The notes: generated by a model not told the origin, from the letters alone. A stretch of DNA of 64,000 bases from Microbulbifer variabilis (GCF_023716485.1 NZ_CP092418.1:1967001-2031000); one strand, 5' to 3'; counted from the stretch's first letter, positions 49,945-59,597 are shown. Program-made: numbers and translations.

Positions 49945-50263
49945 GCCGTCCAATTAATCATGACTTTAGGGGAAGTGAGGGGATCTTTTTAGCTTGTAAG
50001 TAAAATATCTCAATAAATTAATATGTATCTGCTATCAGAATTTTGGAGTGTCTTTAGTGTCTCTAGAATCTCATTATGTATGGTAATTGAATGCTTGATA
50101 TTAAAAGTTATAGCTTTGTTATAGGGGAGCTATTACTTATTGGGTTGGACAGTAACAATATATGACAGTGATGTTCATTATTTGCTTGCCTACTTTAACC
50201 TATCAAATTTTAGGGGGCATCTATTGTTGATTAAGTTGATCTGAAATCTGAGTGGAGAAGGGT
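49945..50263. other. divergent promoter region of MFS and cupin genes
   Basis: 319 bp, AT-rich, no gene. It should hold both promoters; no clear operator palindrome seen. Confidence 0.4.
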
Positions 50264-50725
50264 ATGGGGCTAAATTTAAGGCGTGTAGTAACAGGGCATG
50301 ATAATTCTGGTAGACCTATTGTGGTTCTAGATGACAGCGGTGAACATATATCTAGCTGGCGCTCGTATATGGAACAGCAACAATTCTGGACAACAGTTGA
50401 GCTGCCCGTAGAGATTGACTCAGAGAATAGTGATAAGGGCGCACGTGAGGTTGGCACTGTGATACCTGGTGGCTCAATCTTCAAGGTGGTGGAGTTTGGT
50501 CCTGGGGTAACTCCTCGTATACACCGCACAGATAGCTTGGATTATGCAATTGTACTCTCCGGAGAGATCGACATGGAGATGGGGGAGGATACGGTAATCC
50601 ACTTATCGGAAGGTGATGCTTTAATTCAGCGAGCTACCGTTCATAACTGGGTCAATCGGGGAGATAAACCCTGCAGAATTGCGTTCGTATTAATCAGTGC
50701 CCAGGGCGATACTGCTATCGGTTAG
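50264..50725 (+). CDS. cupin domain protein
   Basis: 153 residues from ATG 50264 (GGAG/AAGG upstream). Cupin motif 1-like stretch FGPGVTPRIHRTDSLDYAIVLSGEIDMEM and motif 2 GDALIQRATVHNWVNRGDKPCRIAFVLI. Only some of the usual His/Glu metal ligands are present (HRTDSLDY with His, and the later VHN). A small-molecule isomerase, dioxygenase or sensor role is possible; no substrate is assigned. Divergent from the MFS pump. Confidence 0.75.
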   Translation: MGLNLRRVVTGHDNSGRPIVVLDDSGEHISSWRSYMEQQQFWTTVELPVEIDSENSDKGAREVGTVIPGGSIFKVVEFGPGVTPRIHRTDSLDYAIVLSGEIDMEMGEDTVIHLSEGDALIQRATVHNWVNRGDKPCRIAFVLISAQGDTAIG

Positions 50726-50879
50726 CGACGGGCTATTAAAAGATAGTGGGGAAGGATACGCCACCCATGAGTTAAGTGAAGAATTATTGATTGTGAGCCT
50801 ATCGGAGCAGGCTTGCTATTCATTAGAAATACATCTCTCTGGGCATCAGGCGGTGTAAATATACAACGCTGAAACCGGG

Positions 50880-51548
50880 CTAAATTTGGGGCTTGGAGAG
50901 AATAGGTTCATCAATATCCTCAGTGTGCCCCAGTGCAGCTTCAATTCCGGCATGCACTCCGAGAGCCGCTGTCTCTCTCGACATGCTGGGAGTGCCGATG
51001 TTTTCTGCCAGCGCGGCTACTTGAGGTAATTGAGGAAGGTGTATCCAGCCTGCGCGAATATCCAGCTGATTGGTAATAATATAGTGAAGTACCCCGTACA
51101 TCAGGTGGTTACAGCAGAAGGTGGCGGCAGTGTCGGAAATATCTGCGGGAGCGCCGGCATTGCGCATGGCTTTCACCATGGCGCGAAGCGGTAGATTACT
51201 GCGATAGGCCACCGGGCCATTGGGTATGGTGGGCTCATCCTGCATCTCCACCCCGCGGTTATCTTTAAGGCGGTAGCGTGTTGAGTCATTATAGTTTTGT
51301 GCGATTCTCTCTACAGTGATAACTGCACGGCCGGCATATTCACCGAGCATCATCACTATTTGTGGGCGAAGTTCGTTAATAGCCCTCGTGACGATCTCGA
51401 TACATTCGAAAAAATTATTTGGTACAAGTAGACCGCAGACTTCAGCGCTGCCAATACGGGTGCCATCCAGTACACGCATCACGGATTCGGCCGGGTTGAT
51501 TGGTGTATGGCCAAAGGGTTCAAATCCAGTAACAAGAACTTTTGTCAT
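50880..51548 (-). CDS. pcp: pyroglutamyl-peptidase I
   Basis: 222 residues, MTKVLVTGFEPFGHTPINPAESV being the family N-terminus. Catalytic triad visible: Glu in TVERIAQNY, Cys in DTAATFCCNHLMYG, His in AGWIHLP. Removes N-terminal pyroglutamate from peptides in the cytoplasm. Monocistronic. Confidence 0.9.
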   Translation of the reverse strand: MTKVLVTGFEPFGHTPINPAESVMRVLDGTRIGSAEVCGLLVPNNFFECIEIVTRAINELRPQIVMMLGEYAGRAVITVERIAQNYNDSTRYRLKDNRGVEMQDEPTIPNGPVAYRSNLPLRAMVKAMRNAGAPADISDTAATFCCNHLMYGVLHYIITNQLDIRAGWIHLPQLPQVAALAENIGTPSMSRETAALGVHAGIEAALGHTEDIDEPILSKPQI

Positions 51549-51593
51549 GGCAGTTTATTGTTGATAGTAATTCGATGAGATCCGTATCTAACT

Positions 51594-51631
51594 AAATCCC
51601 CGAATTCACATTTATCAGATCCGGGGTTTTT
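51594..51631. terminator. weak hairpin between pcp and the SnoaL-like gene
   Basis: CCCCG / CGGGG stem extended by A-T pairs around an AT-rich loop; followed by TTTTT on the plus strand only. Best read as a possible terminator region after the minus-strand SnoaL-like gene. Confidence 0.35.
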
Positions 51632-51643
51632 AGCTCCTGGGGT

Positions 51644-52063
51644 TTACTGGATCAGCCCAAGCTCCTCAAGGAAAGAGTATTTATCCCAATCCACCCAGCT
51701 TTCTACCATCTTTCCACCTTCGTAGCGATCAGTATGGGTGCCTGTCCAGCTGCTGGTTTTATTGGTGGCCTCATACTGCATGAATTTACCTGTGTGAGTG
51801 GCCGTTACGCGCCAACGGGTACATACATAATCACCCTCTGCAACTTGCAGTAAAATCTCCATTTTTACGTCGGAGAAGCTATTGTGAAACTCCTTCACTA
51901 AGTCTTGCCACTCTTCCAGTGTTTCTGTTGATGTACCTCCAGAGGCATCTGGCATTTGGTGATTTTTGTAATTGGCAGATAAATAATCTGAGGCTTCATG
52001 TGGGGTATTGTCCCCCCAGAGCTCAAGTAACTTTTTAGAGGTTGCTTTATGGTTGGCGGACAT
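51644..52063 (-). CDS. SnoaL-like ester cyclase family protein
   Basis: 139 residues from ATG 52063 (GGAGAG upstream); the frame open to 52243 is not used. SANHKATSKKLLELWG, HEASDYLSANYKNHQMPD, VKEFHNSFSDVKMEILLQVAEGDYVCTRWRVTATHTG and EGGKMVESWVDWDKYSFLEELGL are in the order of the SnoaL polyketide-cyclase-like family (often annotated ester cyclase). His/Asp pairs in the cavity are present. Substrate unknown. Confidence 0.8.
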   Translation of the reverse strand: MSANHKATSKKLLELWGDNTPHEASDYLSANYKNHQMPDASGGTSTETLEEWQDLVKEFHNSFSDVKMEILLQVAEGDYVCTRWRVTATHTGKFMQYEATNKTSSWTGTHTDRYEGGKMVESWVDWDKYSFLEELGLIQ

Positions 52064-52251
52064 AGTGCTCTCCAAGATTGTGGATGGCGACATTTGTGTT
52101 GTTAGGCAGGGCAAGCATAGTGTAGAGAAGGAAAAATGCCCTATTGAGGCTGCTAGAAATTTTCCTTTTACACGGCTATTCGACCAGTCTTCCGATTGTG
52201 TATTGTTTTGATATTGTTCGACAAAGGTTTCAGAAAGGTTCAATCAACAAG

Positions 52252-52273
52252 AAAGGGGCCTTGCGGCCCCTTT
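52252..52273 (-). terminator. hairpin after the repeat protein gene
   Basis: Perfect 9-bp stem (AAAGGGGCC / GGCCCCTTT) with a TTGC loop, 48 bp past the stop of 52321-52782. On the minus strand it is followed by TTTCTTGTT. Confidence 0.7.
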
Positions 52274-52320
52274 AGTTTGCTTCGCAAACTCTATTGATAG
52301 GTCATCAGTTACTAATCCTG

Positions 52321-52782
52321 TTAGCGGTAGTTGCTGATGCACTGATTGTATTCGCGGATGTAGATCTTACCACCATTCGTATGGTTACGGTTCGCCTTGT
52401 CTGCCGCGAAATTCATGCAGCCTCTTACTTGGTCTTGAGTCAGACCGTAGTAGCGAGGCGTAGGCGCACGCCAATAGTAGTTAGGACGAGAACCGCGCCA
52501 GTAATAACGAGGCTGAGAACCGCGCCAGTAGTAACGGGGCTGAGAACCGCGCCAATACATATTTCTGGGCTGCTCATATTGACGGATAGCAGTGGGCGGA
52601 TTTACTGGGTAAAAATAACGGCCTTGTTCATTAAAGGCATAAAAGGTATTTCCGCTTTGATAGTAAGTCTTGCCGAGTATTTGTACTGGTGAAGAGCCGG
52701 CAGGTAGCTGAGCGAGACGCTCTTGGGCTACACCGTACCCCGCAAGAGAGAACAGTAAGATCATTGAAAATAAATAGCGCAT
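52321..52782 (-). CDS. secreted protein with WRGSQPRYY repeats
   Basis: 153 residues from ATG 52782 (GGAGAA upstream; longer frame to 52842 ignored). Signal peptide MRYLFSMILLFSLAGYGVAQ. The mature protein has a short beta-like region (QILGKTYYQSGNTFYAF), then about four 9-residue repeats of the type WRGSQPRYY, and a C-terminal CMNFAADKANRN...GGKIYIREYNQCI region with two cysteines. Small secreted protein of unknown role. A degraded paralogue lies 700 bp upstream in the same orientation. Confidence 0.6.
   Translation of the reverse strand: MRYLFSMILLFSLAGYGVAQERLAQLPAGSSPVQILGKTYYQSGNTFYAFNEQGRYFYPVNPPTAIRQYEQPRNMYWRGSQPRYYWRGSQPRYYWRGSRPNYYWRAPTPRYYGLTQDQVRGCMNFAADKANRNHTNGGKIYIREYNQCISNYR
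52469..52558 (-). repeat. 27-bp coding tandem repeat
   Basis: About three and a half copies of a 27-bp unit that encode the nine-residue WRGSQPRYY repeats. Copies differ slightly, mostly in the last one. Confidence 0.7.
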
Positions 52783-53485
52783 AACGTTTTCTCCTTCTCC
52801 CAACTTGGCAACAAGTCTACTCAAATGTGTGTTGTGTCCCAATGCGCTCTATTGGAAGTTTCGGTTGCTTCACCACTAGTTTTAAAGACTACAACGAAAT
52901 AAAGGAAAATAAACCAATAGTAAAGTTTTCTGATATATTCTTGGGGTGCAAAAATTGCTCTAATTGATGATGTTTTTAGGGAATTTAAATTCTACTCCAT
53001 GGCAAAGGTAACAACAGGGCAGGTAAAAGAGTTTTCAGTTGGGGGGATATGAAGTTGACTGTCTTTTGGTCGTCTAGCGCTGAAAAGGGCTTCGCCATGA
53101 GATGAATGTATTTTTTTATTTTCAGTTGCGTGGCTGTGGGGGGGTGAATTCTGTGATTATTAATGATACCTGTTGTGTTTAACCCATATAAGGTCACTAT
53201 TGGGGCCTACTTTGCTGGAGGTGCGGATGTCTCCAGGGAGTGATGTTTGCCATGCAGAGCCGGGTTGGCTAGTGGCTGGATAGGGTATTTACTAGGTTTT
53301 ATTGCTACATCGGTTGACTTGGTGGGATTGTTGCTTTGTATTTGGCTGGTTTTGCTAGTTCTTAATCTTTTATCAAAGCGTATTGTTGAGCGCAGATGAA
53401 AAGTCACCCAGTCTAGCTATTAGTCGTAGTCGCTCGCAAAAGATAGAGGGGTTTAAAAAGTCTTCTGAATTAAGCTCCTCATTTA
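52783..53485. other. intergenic region between the paralogues
   Basis: About 700 bp. No supported gene. A plus-strand hydrophobic reading near 53270-53400 (WIGYLLGFIATSVDLVGLLL) has no start or ribosome binding site and may be a scar. Confidence 0.4.
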
Positions 53486-53887
53486 CTACGGGTTTGGTAA
53501 TAGCCTACGGGTGTTTTCTAAACACACATTGTATTCGCGTATATAGACTTTGCCGCCCTTAGCAGGATTGGCATTAGCCTTGTCTGCTGCCATATTCATA
53601 CAGCCTGCAATTTGTCCTCGAGTCAGCCGCGGACCTGGTTCCGGACGAGTAGAACGAAAAGATAGGTTTCTTGGGCGTTCATATTGGCGAATAGCGGTAG
53701 GAGGATCTACCGGATATTAGTAACGTCCTTTTTCACTAAATGCATAGAAGTTATTGCCACTTTGGTAGTAAGTTTTTCCGAGAATTTGTAGTGGCTGGGC
53801 GTCAGTTGGAAGCTGTGCGAGTCGCTCTTGAGCCGTGCTAATATTGGCAATAGAGAATAACAATAGTACCAAAAATAAAAAATGCAT
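53486..53887 (-). pseudogene. paralogue of the repeat protein, killed by one stop codon
   Basis: Start ATG 53887 with GGAGG upstream and a signal peptide (MHFLFLVLLLFSIANISTAQ). ERLAQLPTD, QILGKTYYQSGNNFYAFSEKGRY follow the paralogue exactly, then a TAA stands where the paralogue has a Phe codon. Past it the frame remains open for about 70 codons and stays homologous: YPVDPPTAIRQYE, CMNMAADKANANPAKGGK, VYIREYNVCLE, ending at TAG. The WRGSQPRYY repeats are absent. A recent single-site nonsense mutation in an otherwise intact gene. Confidence 0.8.
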
Positions 53888-54148
53888 TGTGCGACCTCCC
53901 TCGCGCAACCAAGCAGAATTTTACTTTAGTCAAATGTAAGCCCCAATGTGCGTTTTAGGGCTCCTATCTGCTGTGAGAAAGATAATTTTAATGCTATTTA
54001 CAAAGAGAGCTTCACCTTTCCAAAAAAACTGAGCAAATTAACCTATAGAGAGGTAACATATGGGGAACTAAGGTCTAAATTCGAAAGCTTTTGGTTTCAT
54101 AATCTGTTTGTTAGCGCTTCACCCTGGATATCACCAAGCCAGCTTGGT

Positions 54149-54757
54149 TTATGTAAAAGGTATAGGTTTGTCGTTGAGATAAAGAGAGGTTGTGACAGGT
54201 GTGGCTTTGGCTACCGTTTGTAGCGACATACAGGCTTGCCGGCAGCAGTGGGCAAACTCCACGAGTTTTTCCTCGGTCTCATCACTTTCTATAATCAAGT
54301 GAATCTCCACCCGGTCACCCTGGCCAAATACCTTTTCGGGTTGAATTCCACCAAAGTTAAGAGTGGTTGAAAATTCGGTCTTTTGTTCAAGCCTTACCTG
54401 CTTAAGTTGAATATTAGAGAGTTGTGCCAGCATCTCTACATGAGACATCATGCAGAGTGCCAACCCTGCAGAAAAGTACATGATGGGTGATGGAGCGCTA
54501 CCCCGGCCTCCAATCGCAGTTCCTTCATCACATATCAGCTCCCAAGTTCCTCCATTAGGCACATTCGAGAAAATAGTTGCCTTCTTTAGGTGATGTCCTT
54601 GGGGCATTTGTTCCACATTGATATGGGCATGAAATCTTAAAAGCTCCCCCTGTTTCACTTTGTCCAGGTGAGGTGGGGGAAATGTATCTTGCTCAGCGTC
54701 ATCATTAAGCTTACGAACAATGGTTGTTGAGGACATATCCCATTCTACGGATTCCAT
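54149..54757 (-). CDS. OsmC family protein
   Basis: 202 residues, ATG 54757 with AGAGG upstream. LICDEGTAIGGRGSAPSPIMYFSAGLALCMMSHVEMLA is the OsmC signature region (the buried Cys of LALCMMSH is one of the peroxidatic pair). The second Cys is found in EFAHCCRQACMSLQTV. Probably a thiol-dependent peroxide or organic hydroperoxide reductase or related detoxification protein; OsmC versus Ohr specificity cannot be decided here. Confidence 0.8.
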   Translation of the reverse strand: MESVEWDMSSTTIVRKLNDDAEQDTFPPPHLDKVKQGELLRFHAHINVEQMPQGHHLKKATIFSNVPNGGTWELICDEGTAIGGRGSAPSPIMYFSAGLALCMMSHVEMLAQLSNIQLKQVRLEQKTEFSTTLNFGGIQPEKVFGQGDRVEIHLIIESDETEEKLVEFAHCCRQACMSLQTVAKATPVTTSLYLNDKPIPFT

Positions 54758-54938
54758 AGTGGGTACCTCTTAATGGTTGTGGGTTGGCTTTGAAAGTGCC
54801 AGATGCTGAAAAGAGTATATAAATGTCAGTAGTTTAGAGTTTCTGATGAGGGCTCCCCAATTGCTGGGGGAAAACCAGGGTGTTTAAATGTGGGGTTTTT
54901 CGCAGAGCCTCAGGAGTTATGGTATTTGTCTAATGATC

Positions 54939-55394
54939 TTAGGCAAGCAGTGCTAGGCCTGTCCGTTGTTCTAACTCATAGGCATAGCGTTGAGCTTCTT
55001 TTAATTGCTGGTAGGACCTTGCCGTAATGCCCTCATTAAAAGTCGCGTATTTGAAAATAAGCACTACCTGATAGCTGGTATGGCCACTTTTGCTCTCTTT
55101 AGAGTGGCTAGAGTAGGAAACTATTTTAATACCTTTGAAAATCGTGAGGGGCTTTTCTTCTGTCCAGTTGTGCCAGAGAATTCGATTTTGAGACACGTAT
55201 TGCCTAGTTTCAAAATCAATATAGTGATCTTTCTTGAACGAAAAAGTGATTACGGCGAGAAGGCAAAGTAGGGTGGTGGCAATCCAGGAGAATACAGAGC
55301 CAGTATCTAGGGCAAAGCTAAGGCTCACAAAGAGCCATATCAGAACAAAACCACCCAGTATATAGGTAAGTATTTTATTAGACTGCAGTTCCAT
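54939..55394 (-). CDS. small two-span membrane protein
   Basis: 151 residues. Two transmembrane segments near the N-terminus (ILTYILGGFVLIWLFVSLSFA and FSWIATTLLCLLAVITFSF), then a soluble beta-rich domain of about 95 residues (HYIDFETRQYVSQNRILW ... YAYELEQRTGLALLA). The layout resembles bacterial PH-like or YdbT-type membrane proteins but the family is not certain. No neighbours in the same unit. Confidence 0.55.
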   Translation of the reverse strand: MELQSNKILTYILGGFVLIWLFVSLSFALDTGSVFSWIATTLLCLLAVITFSFKKDHYIDFETRQYVSQNRILWHNWTEEKPLTIFKGIKIVSYSSHSKESKSGHTSYQVVLIFKYATFNEGITARSYQQLKEAQRYAYELEQRTGLALLA

Positions 55395-55590
55395 TTAGCT
55401 GCTTCTATTCTAAAAGATTTATTCTTGATCAATGTTTATACAGGTTTGGTTCCCTGCCTATCTGGAAAACCGCTTCCTATGCCCTGTTTACTGTGGGGAG
55501 GGTACTCCTACGGCGTCCCATTGTCAGCCTTTCTGAGGCTTTTGGTGGTTAGGAGATATCTAAGCTCGCCATGAGGGCGCTTGGGAGGGG

Positions 55591-55651
55591 CTGGCAGCCA
55601 GTATTAGAAATAAATAGCTGCCAGTTAGAGAAAGGGGGGGCACAGCCCCCT
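55591..55651 (-). terminator. double hairpin after DAHP synthase
   Basis: Two hairpins: GGGGGC / GCCCCC (about 55636-55650) with a 3-nt loop followed on the minus strand by CCTTTCT, and 30 bp further a perfect 8-bp inverted repeat CTGGCAGC / GCTGCCAG (55591-55624). Confidence 0.5.
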
Positions 55652-55665
55652 ATAAAGTCACATAC

Positions 55666-56739
55666 TTAGAAAGTTCTACTCTTCAGTGGCTCTCGCAATT
55701 GTTCGGCCATACCCAGTAATAGGGACTCGGTAGTTTCCCAATCGATACACTTGTCGGTAACAGAGACGCCGTATTCCAGGTCATTCAGATTGGCGGGAAT
55801 CTTCTGATTACCGGCTTTCAGATTACTCTCCACCATAATGCCAATAATTGATTGATTACCATCAAGAATCTGGTGAGTCACGTTATCTACCACCAGGGGC
55901 TGTAATTCGTGATTTTTATTGGAGTTGGCGTGGCTGCAGTCGACCATGATATTGGGGGTAATACCGGCGCTACGCAGTTCCTGTTCACACATGGCAACAC
56001 TGACCGAATCGTAATTCGGTTTTTCATTACCGCCGCGAAGCACAACATGGCCATAAGGGTTGCCGGAGGTATGAATAATGGCAACCTGACCGCGCTTGTT
56101 GATACCGAGGAATCTGTGGGGATTAGCGACAGATTGCAAGGCATTAATCGCTACTTCTAATCCGCCATCGGTACCATTCTTAAAGCCCACAGCAGAGGAG
56201 AGGCCGCTGGCCATTTCCCGGTGGGTTTGGGATTCGGTAGTACGTGCGCCAATGGCTGACCAGGAAATCAGATCTTGCAGGTATTGGGGAGAGATTGGAT
56301 CCAGTGCTTCTGTCGCGGTGGGCAGCCCCAGTTCGGCGACATCTAAAAGTAGCTTGCGGCCGATATGAAGGCCTTCCTCAATCTTGAAGGAATCATTCAA
56401 GTGAGGATCGTTAATCAGGCCCTTCCAACCAACTGTGGTGCGGGGCTTTTCGAAATAGACTCGCATTACTATCAGCAGGGTATCGGAAACCTTATCTGCC
56501 ACCGCTTTCAGGCGCTTGGCATAATCCATTGCAGCGTCCACATCGTGAACGGAGCAAGGTCCGATAACCACCATCAAGCGGTGGTCTTTACGATCGAGGA
56601 TATCACGCACGGCGCTGCGCCCTTTGGCGACGGTCGCTTCGGCTGCATCGCTAATGGGTAGCTCTGCTTTCAGCATCTCCGGGCTGATCAGGACTTCCTG
56701 GGAGACGACATTCAGGTCGTCGAACTGCTGTGTAGTCAT
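55666..56739 (-). CDS. aroG: 3-deoxy-7-phosphoheptulonate synthase, type I
   Basis: 357 residues, the length of AroF/AroG/AroH. LMVVIGPCSVHD (the GPCS motif with the metal Cys), EKPRTTVGWKGLINDPH, GARTTESQTHREMASGL and VMVDCSHANSNK are all canonical. Condenses PEP and erythrose-4-phosphate in the first step of the shikimate pathway. Feedback type (Phe, Tyr, Trp) cannot be told from sequence by eye, so the gene symbol is provisional. No leader peptide seen in the 690-bp upstream region. Confidence 0.9.
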   Translation of the reverse strand: MTTQQFDDLNVVSQEVLISPEMLKAELPISDAAEATVAKGRSAVRDILDRKDHRLMVVIGPCSVHDVDAAMDYAKRLKAVADKVSDTLLIVMRVYFEKPRTTVGWKGLINDPHLNDSFKIEEGLHIGRKLLLDVAELGLPTATEALDPISPQYLQDLISWSAIGARTTESQTHREMASGLSSAVGFKNGTDGGLEVAINALQSVANPHRFLGINKRGQVAIIHTSGNPYGHVVLRGGNEKPNYDSVSVAMCEQELRSAGITPNIMVDCSHANSNKNHELQPLVVDNVTHQILDGNQSIIGIMVESNLKAGNQKIPANLNDLEYGVSVTDKCIDWETTESLLLGMAEQLREPLKSRTF

Positions 56740-57433
56740 AGCGTCTTCTGATTACTCTGTTCCTTAGTGCCGCTCTGCACCTGCAGGCGGATGACTTATC
56801 CTACTGTGCCGCAAAGAATAGGGCGAGGGTTTCATTTGCAACCAAATATTTGGCCTGATTTTGGGATGTACATTTGAATTTTTCCTATGACAGTTTGGCA
56901 CTTCAGGAGCGTTTAGAGGAAGTCGCTTAGGAGAGTTTTGGCGTGGAAGAAGTGATGATTTGGAGCTTCATCAGTTGAGTACAAGCCTACCTATGAGTAC
57001 CCAGTGATTAAGAGGTGATCAATGGGCCTTCCTTTCGGGGTTGTTCATGCTGAAAGGAGCTAGCTTATGGTGAGCCACTCATTATGTGAGAAGTTCAGTT
57101 TTACAGAGGTAGGAATAGCATTCCAAGTAACCACCTTGATAGATCTAATGCCAACTGCTTAGGTGGCTTAACTCAGGGTAAAAAATTTAGTCTGTAGCTA
57201 AAACTACTTATATAACCTGTGCAGGAGAGTTCAGAAGTACCCCTGAAAATGAGGGGCAGTATTCATGGCGAAAGCTGATTTCCCCGGACTGCAACTTGTG
57301 TCAACAAAGTACTAGGAAAGCTTAAGATGAAGAGGGATTGATCTCTAAGGCTTAGATGACCTTAGATGTTGCGCTCATCCCTGAGCTTTACTTTTATAGA
57401 CTTTTCAAGTCTGTTGATGTTGCAAAGAAATCG
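56740..57433. other. gene-free region
   Basis: 694 bp. No supported gene or RNA. One weak inverted repeat (CCTTTC / GAAAGG near 57033-57059). Confidence 0.5.
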
Positions 57434-58687
57434 TTAGTTACTCAAGAAGCGCCAATAAATAAAGTAAAAACTAAAACCTATCATTAGGCACAGGCAGGCA
57501 TAAGTATAAACTAAGTACCACCCTTTTAAGTGATACTCTCTTGGTACCCATTTCCCGTTCATAACAAGAATGTTGAGTAAAGCAAAGATTGGAGCACAAA
57601 CGAAAGATAAAGTAGTTACAAAGTCGATAAGGTTTTTTAACTGATCAGCAAATAGGGAGATAATAAACCAGCTTATAAGGCTTAGTATAACAAGGGTGGA
57701 TACGTAGACTCTATTTTCTGGAATCTTGATGCTATTCGATGATCTCAAGGCACTTCGCCAAACTTGAGGAAAGCCATCGGAGACTGCAAAGGTGGTTGAG
57801 AAAAGCGCGACAAAACAGATAATGCTGATTGTTAAATGGCTCCAGTCACCAAGAGATTCGGTATAAATATTGATTAGCTGACCAGCAAATATGCCTGCAG
57901 ATTGGGATAATTCAATATCTTTCCCAAACATTACTAGTGCACCTAACCATACAAATACAATCGCTAATAACAAACTGGTGAAATAGCCAACCTTAAAGTC
58001 AAATACGAGAGATTTCCTGGCATACCCTCTATCTGGTTTTTCCTTTATCCTTCGCTCCGACCAAATAGAGTGCCAAACAGAAACTTCAATCGAAGTTGGC
58101 ATCCAGCCGACTAAGGCGACAACAAATGCGATGCTCACAGCTGGTGCTATATCGGCTGTTAAATAGGATTTAGAGGGAAGAAGCCCATATTGACTTATTG
58201 CAGAAATGAGTGTGATCAAGCTGGCAATAGCCAGTATGAGGACCATCCACTTTAAGCTTTCATTCAGCCATTTAAATTGGCCAGCAATCAATATTGCACA
58301 GGTAATGACCAGAATGATGGCAGACCACTCTGAAACATTTAGGATATCGCCAAATAAATTGAGCGCTAAAGCAGCGGTGACAATCGTAACTGCAGCTTGA
58401 ACAAAGAACATTGTTAGAAATGTGAGAGCCATATAACTATAAAAACCAACTCGACTGTGTTTTTTATAGCCTTCCAATAAACTCTCGCCGGTGACAGCTG
58501 CATACTCTGGACCGATTTTGAAAAAAGGGTATTTGACTAAATGAGCTAGGAAAATAAAACCAATCAAAGCGAAGGCGTAATCTGCTCCTGCGCGAGTAGA
58601 CTGTACGATATGAGACACGCCAATACTGCTTGCGGCCCAAATAATTCCAGGGCCTAGGTTTGAGAAAGTGCGTTTAAATACATCCAT
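57434..58687 (-). CDS. Nramp-like transporter lacking the canonical metal-site motifs
   Basis: 417 residues, about 11 transmembrane segments. N-terminal LGPGIIWAASSIGVSHIVQST corresponds to Nramp TM1 but the DPGN metal motif is replaced (SIGVSHIV). TM6 reads VALVGWMPTSIEVSVWHS where classical Nramps have MPHN. The fold is therefore kept but the Mn/Fe ligands are not, so another substrate is likely (compare NRMT-type Mg carriers). Start ATG 58687, 4 bp past the LysR stop, so the two genes are one unit. A longer open frame to 58738 is spurious. Confidence 0.75.
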   Translation of the reverse strand: MDVFKRTFSNLGPGIIWAASSIGVSHIVQSTRAGADYAFALIGFIFLAHLVKYPFFKIGPEYAAVTGESLLEGYKKHSRVGFYSYMALTFLTMFFVQAAVTIVTAALALNLFGDILNVSEWSAIILVITCAILIAGQFKWLNESLKWMVLILAIASLITLISAISQYGLLPSKSYLTADIAPAVSIAFVVALVGWMPTSIEVSVWHSIWSERRIKEKPDRGYARKSLVFDFKVGYFTSLLLAIVFVWLGALVMFGKDIELSQSAGIFAGQLINIYTESLGDWSHLTISIICFVALFSTTFAVSDGFPQVWRSALRSSNSIKIPENRVYVSTLVILSLISWFIISLFADQLKNLIDFVTTLSFVCAPIFALLNILVMNGKWVPREYHLKGWYLVYTYACLCLMIGFSFYFIYWRFLSN

Positions 58688-58691
58688 TAAA

Positions 58692-59597
58692 TCAGAACTG
58701 CTCGGAATGATGTTGCTCAAAATAGCTCTTAGCCACATCGATAAAGGTTTTAACCTTCAAGGAAAGCTCGCAGCGATGAGGGTAGAGCGCAAAAATAGTC
58801 AGTGGCTTTATTGTGAATTTAGGTAAAATCTCAGTGAGTTGGCCAGAGTCGACATAAGATTTGACAGAGTAAAAAGGCGCTTGGATTACTCCTTGTCCTT
58901 CAGCAGCTGCTTCATTCAATAGCCTCCCATTGTTAGATTGCCAAGCCCAGGGGAGTTTGATTTTTTTTATCTCTTCTTTGTCTTGAAATAGCCAGTGATC
59001 CCCTCGTATGCTGTGGTTAAAGAAAAGTAATTGATGCTTCTTTAATGATTCCATGTTTTCAGGGAGCCCATTCTTCTCAATGTAAGAATCACTTGCCCAG
59101 AGTGCTAGCTTAGTTTTCGCGATAGATTGGACGATATAGCTAGAGTCGGGTAATTCTGGTGCGATTCTAAAAACGAGATCGATTTTATTGTCGAGTAAAT
59201 CGAGTGGGTCATTGCTGAGGTGAAAATCCAGAAATACCTGAGGGTATAGCCTGCGGTAATTGGCAATCAATCCTGAAAAATATTGACTGCCTAGCTCTAT
59301 GCTGGTCGATATCGATAGCCTGCCTCTGGGCTCTTGATTATATTCTGACATCGCCTGGTCGACGGAGTGGAGTTTTTTTAGTATTGGTGAAATTTGCTTA
59401 TAGTAATCATCGCCCGCTTCGGTTATTGATACTTTGCGTGTATTGCGCATCACCAGCAGGCAGCCAAGTTCCTCTTCTAACTGCTTAATGTACTTACCAA
59501 CCATTGCTGCGGAAATGCCGAGTTCGCGAGCAGCAGCTGCAAAGTTTTGCTTTTCGCATACCAAACAGTATGCCTCAAGGGCGTGTAACTTGTTCAT
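58692..59597 (-). CDS. LysR-type transcriptional regulator
   Basis: 301 residues. N-terminal winged helix-turn-helix: NKLHALEAYCLVCEKQNFAAAARELGISAAMVGKYIKQLEEELG, then VTEAGDDYY-type linker. Effector domain with LSISTSIELGS and the PFYSVKSYVDSGQLTEILP end. GGGGAG ribosome binding site before ATG 59597. It is co-transcribed with the Nramp-like gene and divergent from the amidohydrolase cluster, which it most likely regulates; the TAAAC half-sites between them are candidate operators. Confidence 0.85.
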   Translation of the reverse strand: MNKLHALEAYCLVCEKQNFAAAARELGISAAMVGKYIKQLEEELGCLLVMRNTRKVSITEAGDDYYKQISPILKKLHSVDQAMSEYNQEPRGRLSISTSIELGSQYFSGLIANYRRLYPQVFLDFHLSNDPLDLLDNKIDLVFRIAPELPDSSYIVQSIAKTKLALWASDSYIEKNGLPENMESLKKHQLLFFNHSIRGDHWLFQDKEEIKKIKLPWAWQSNNGRLLNEAAAEGQGVIQAPFYSVKSYVDSGQLTEILPKFTIKPLTIFALYPHRCELSLKVKTFIDVAKSYFEQHHSEQF

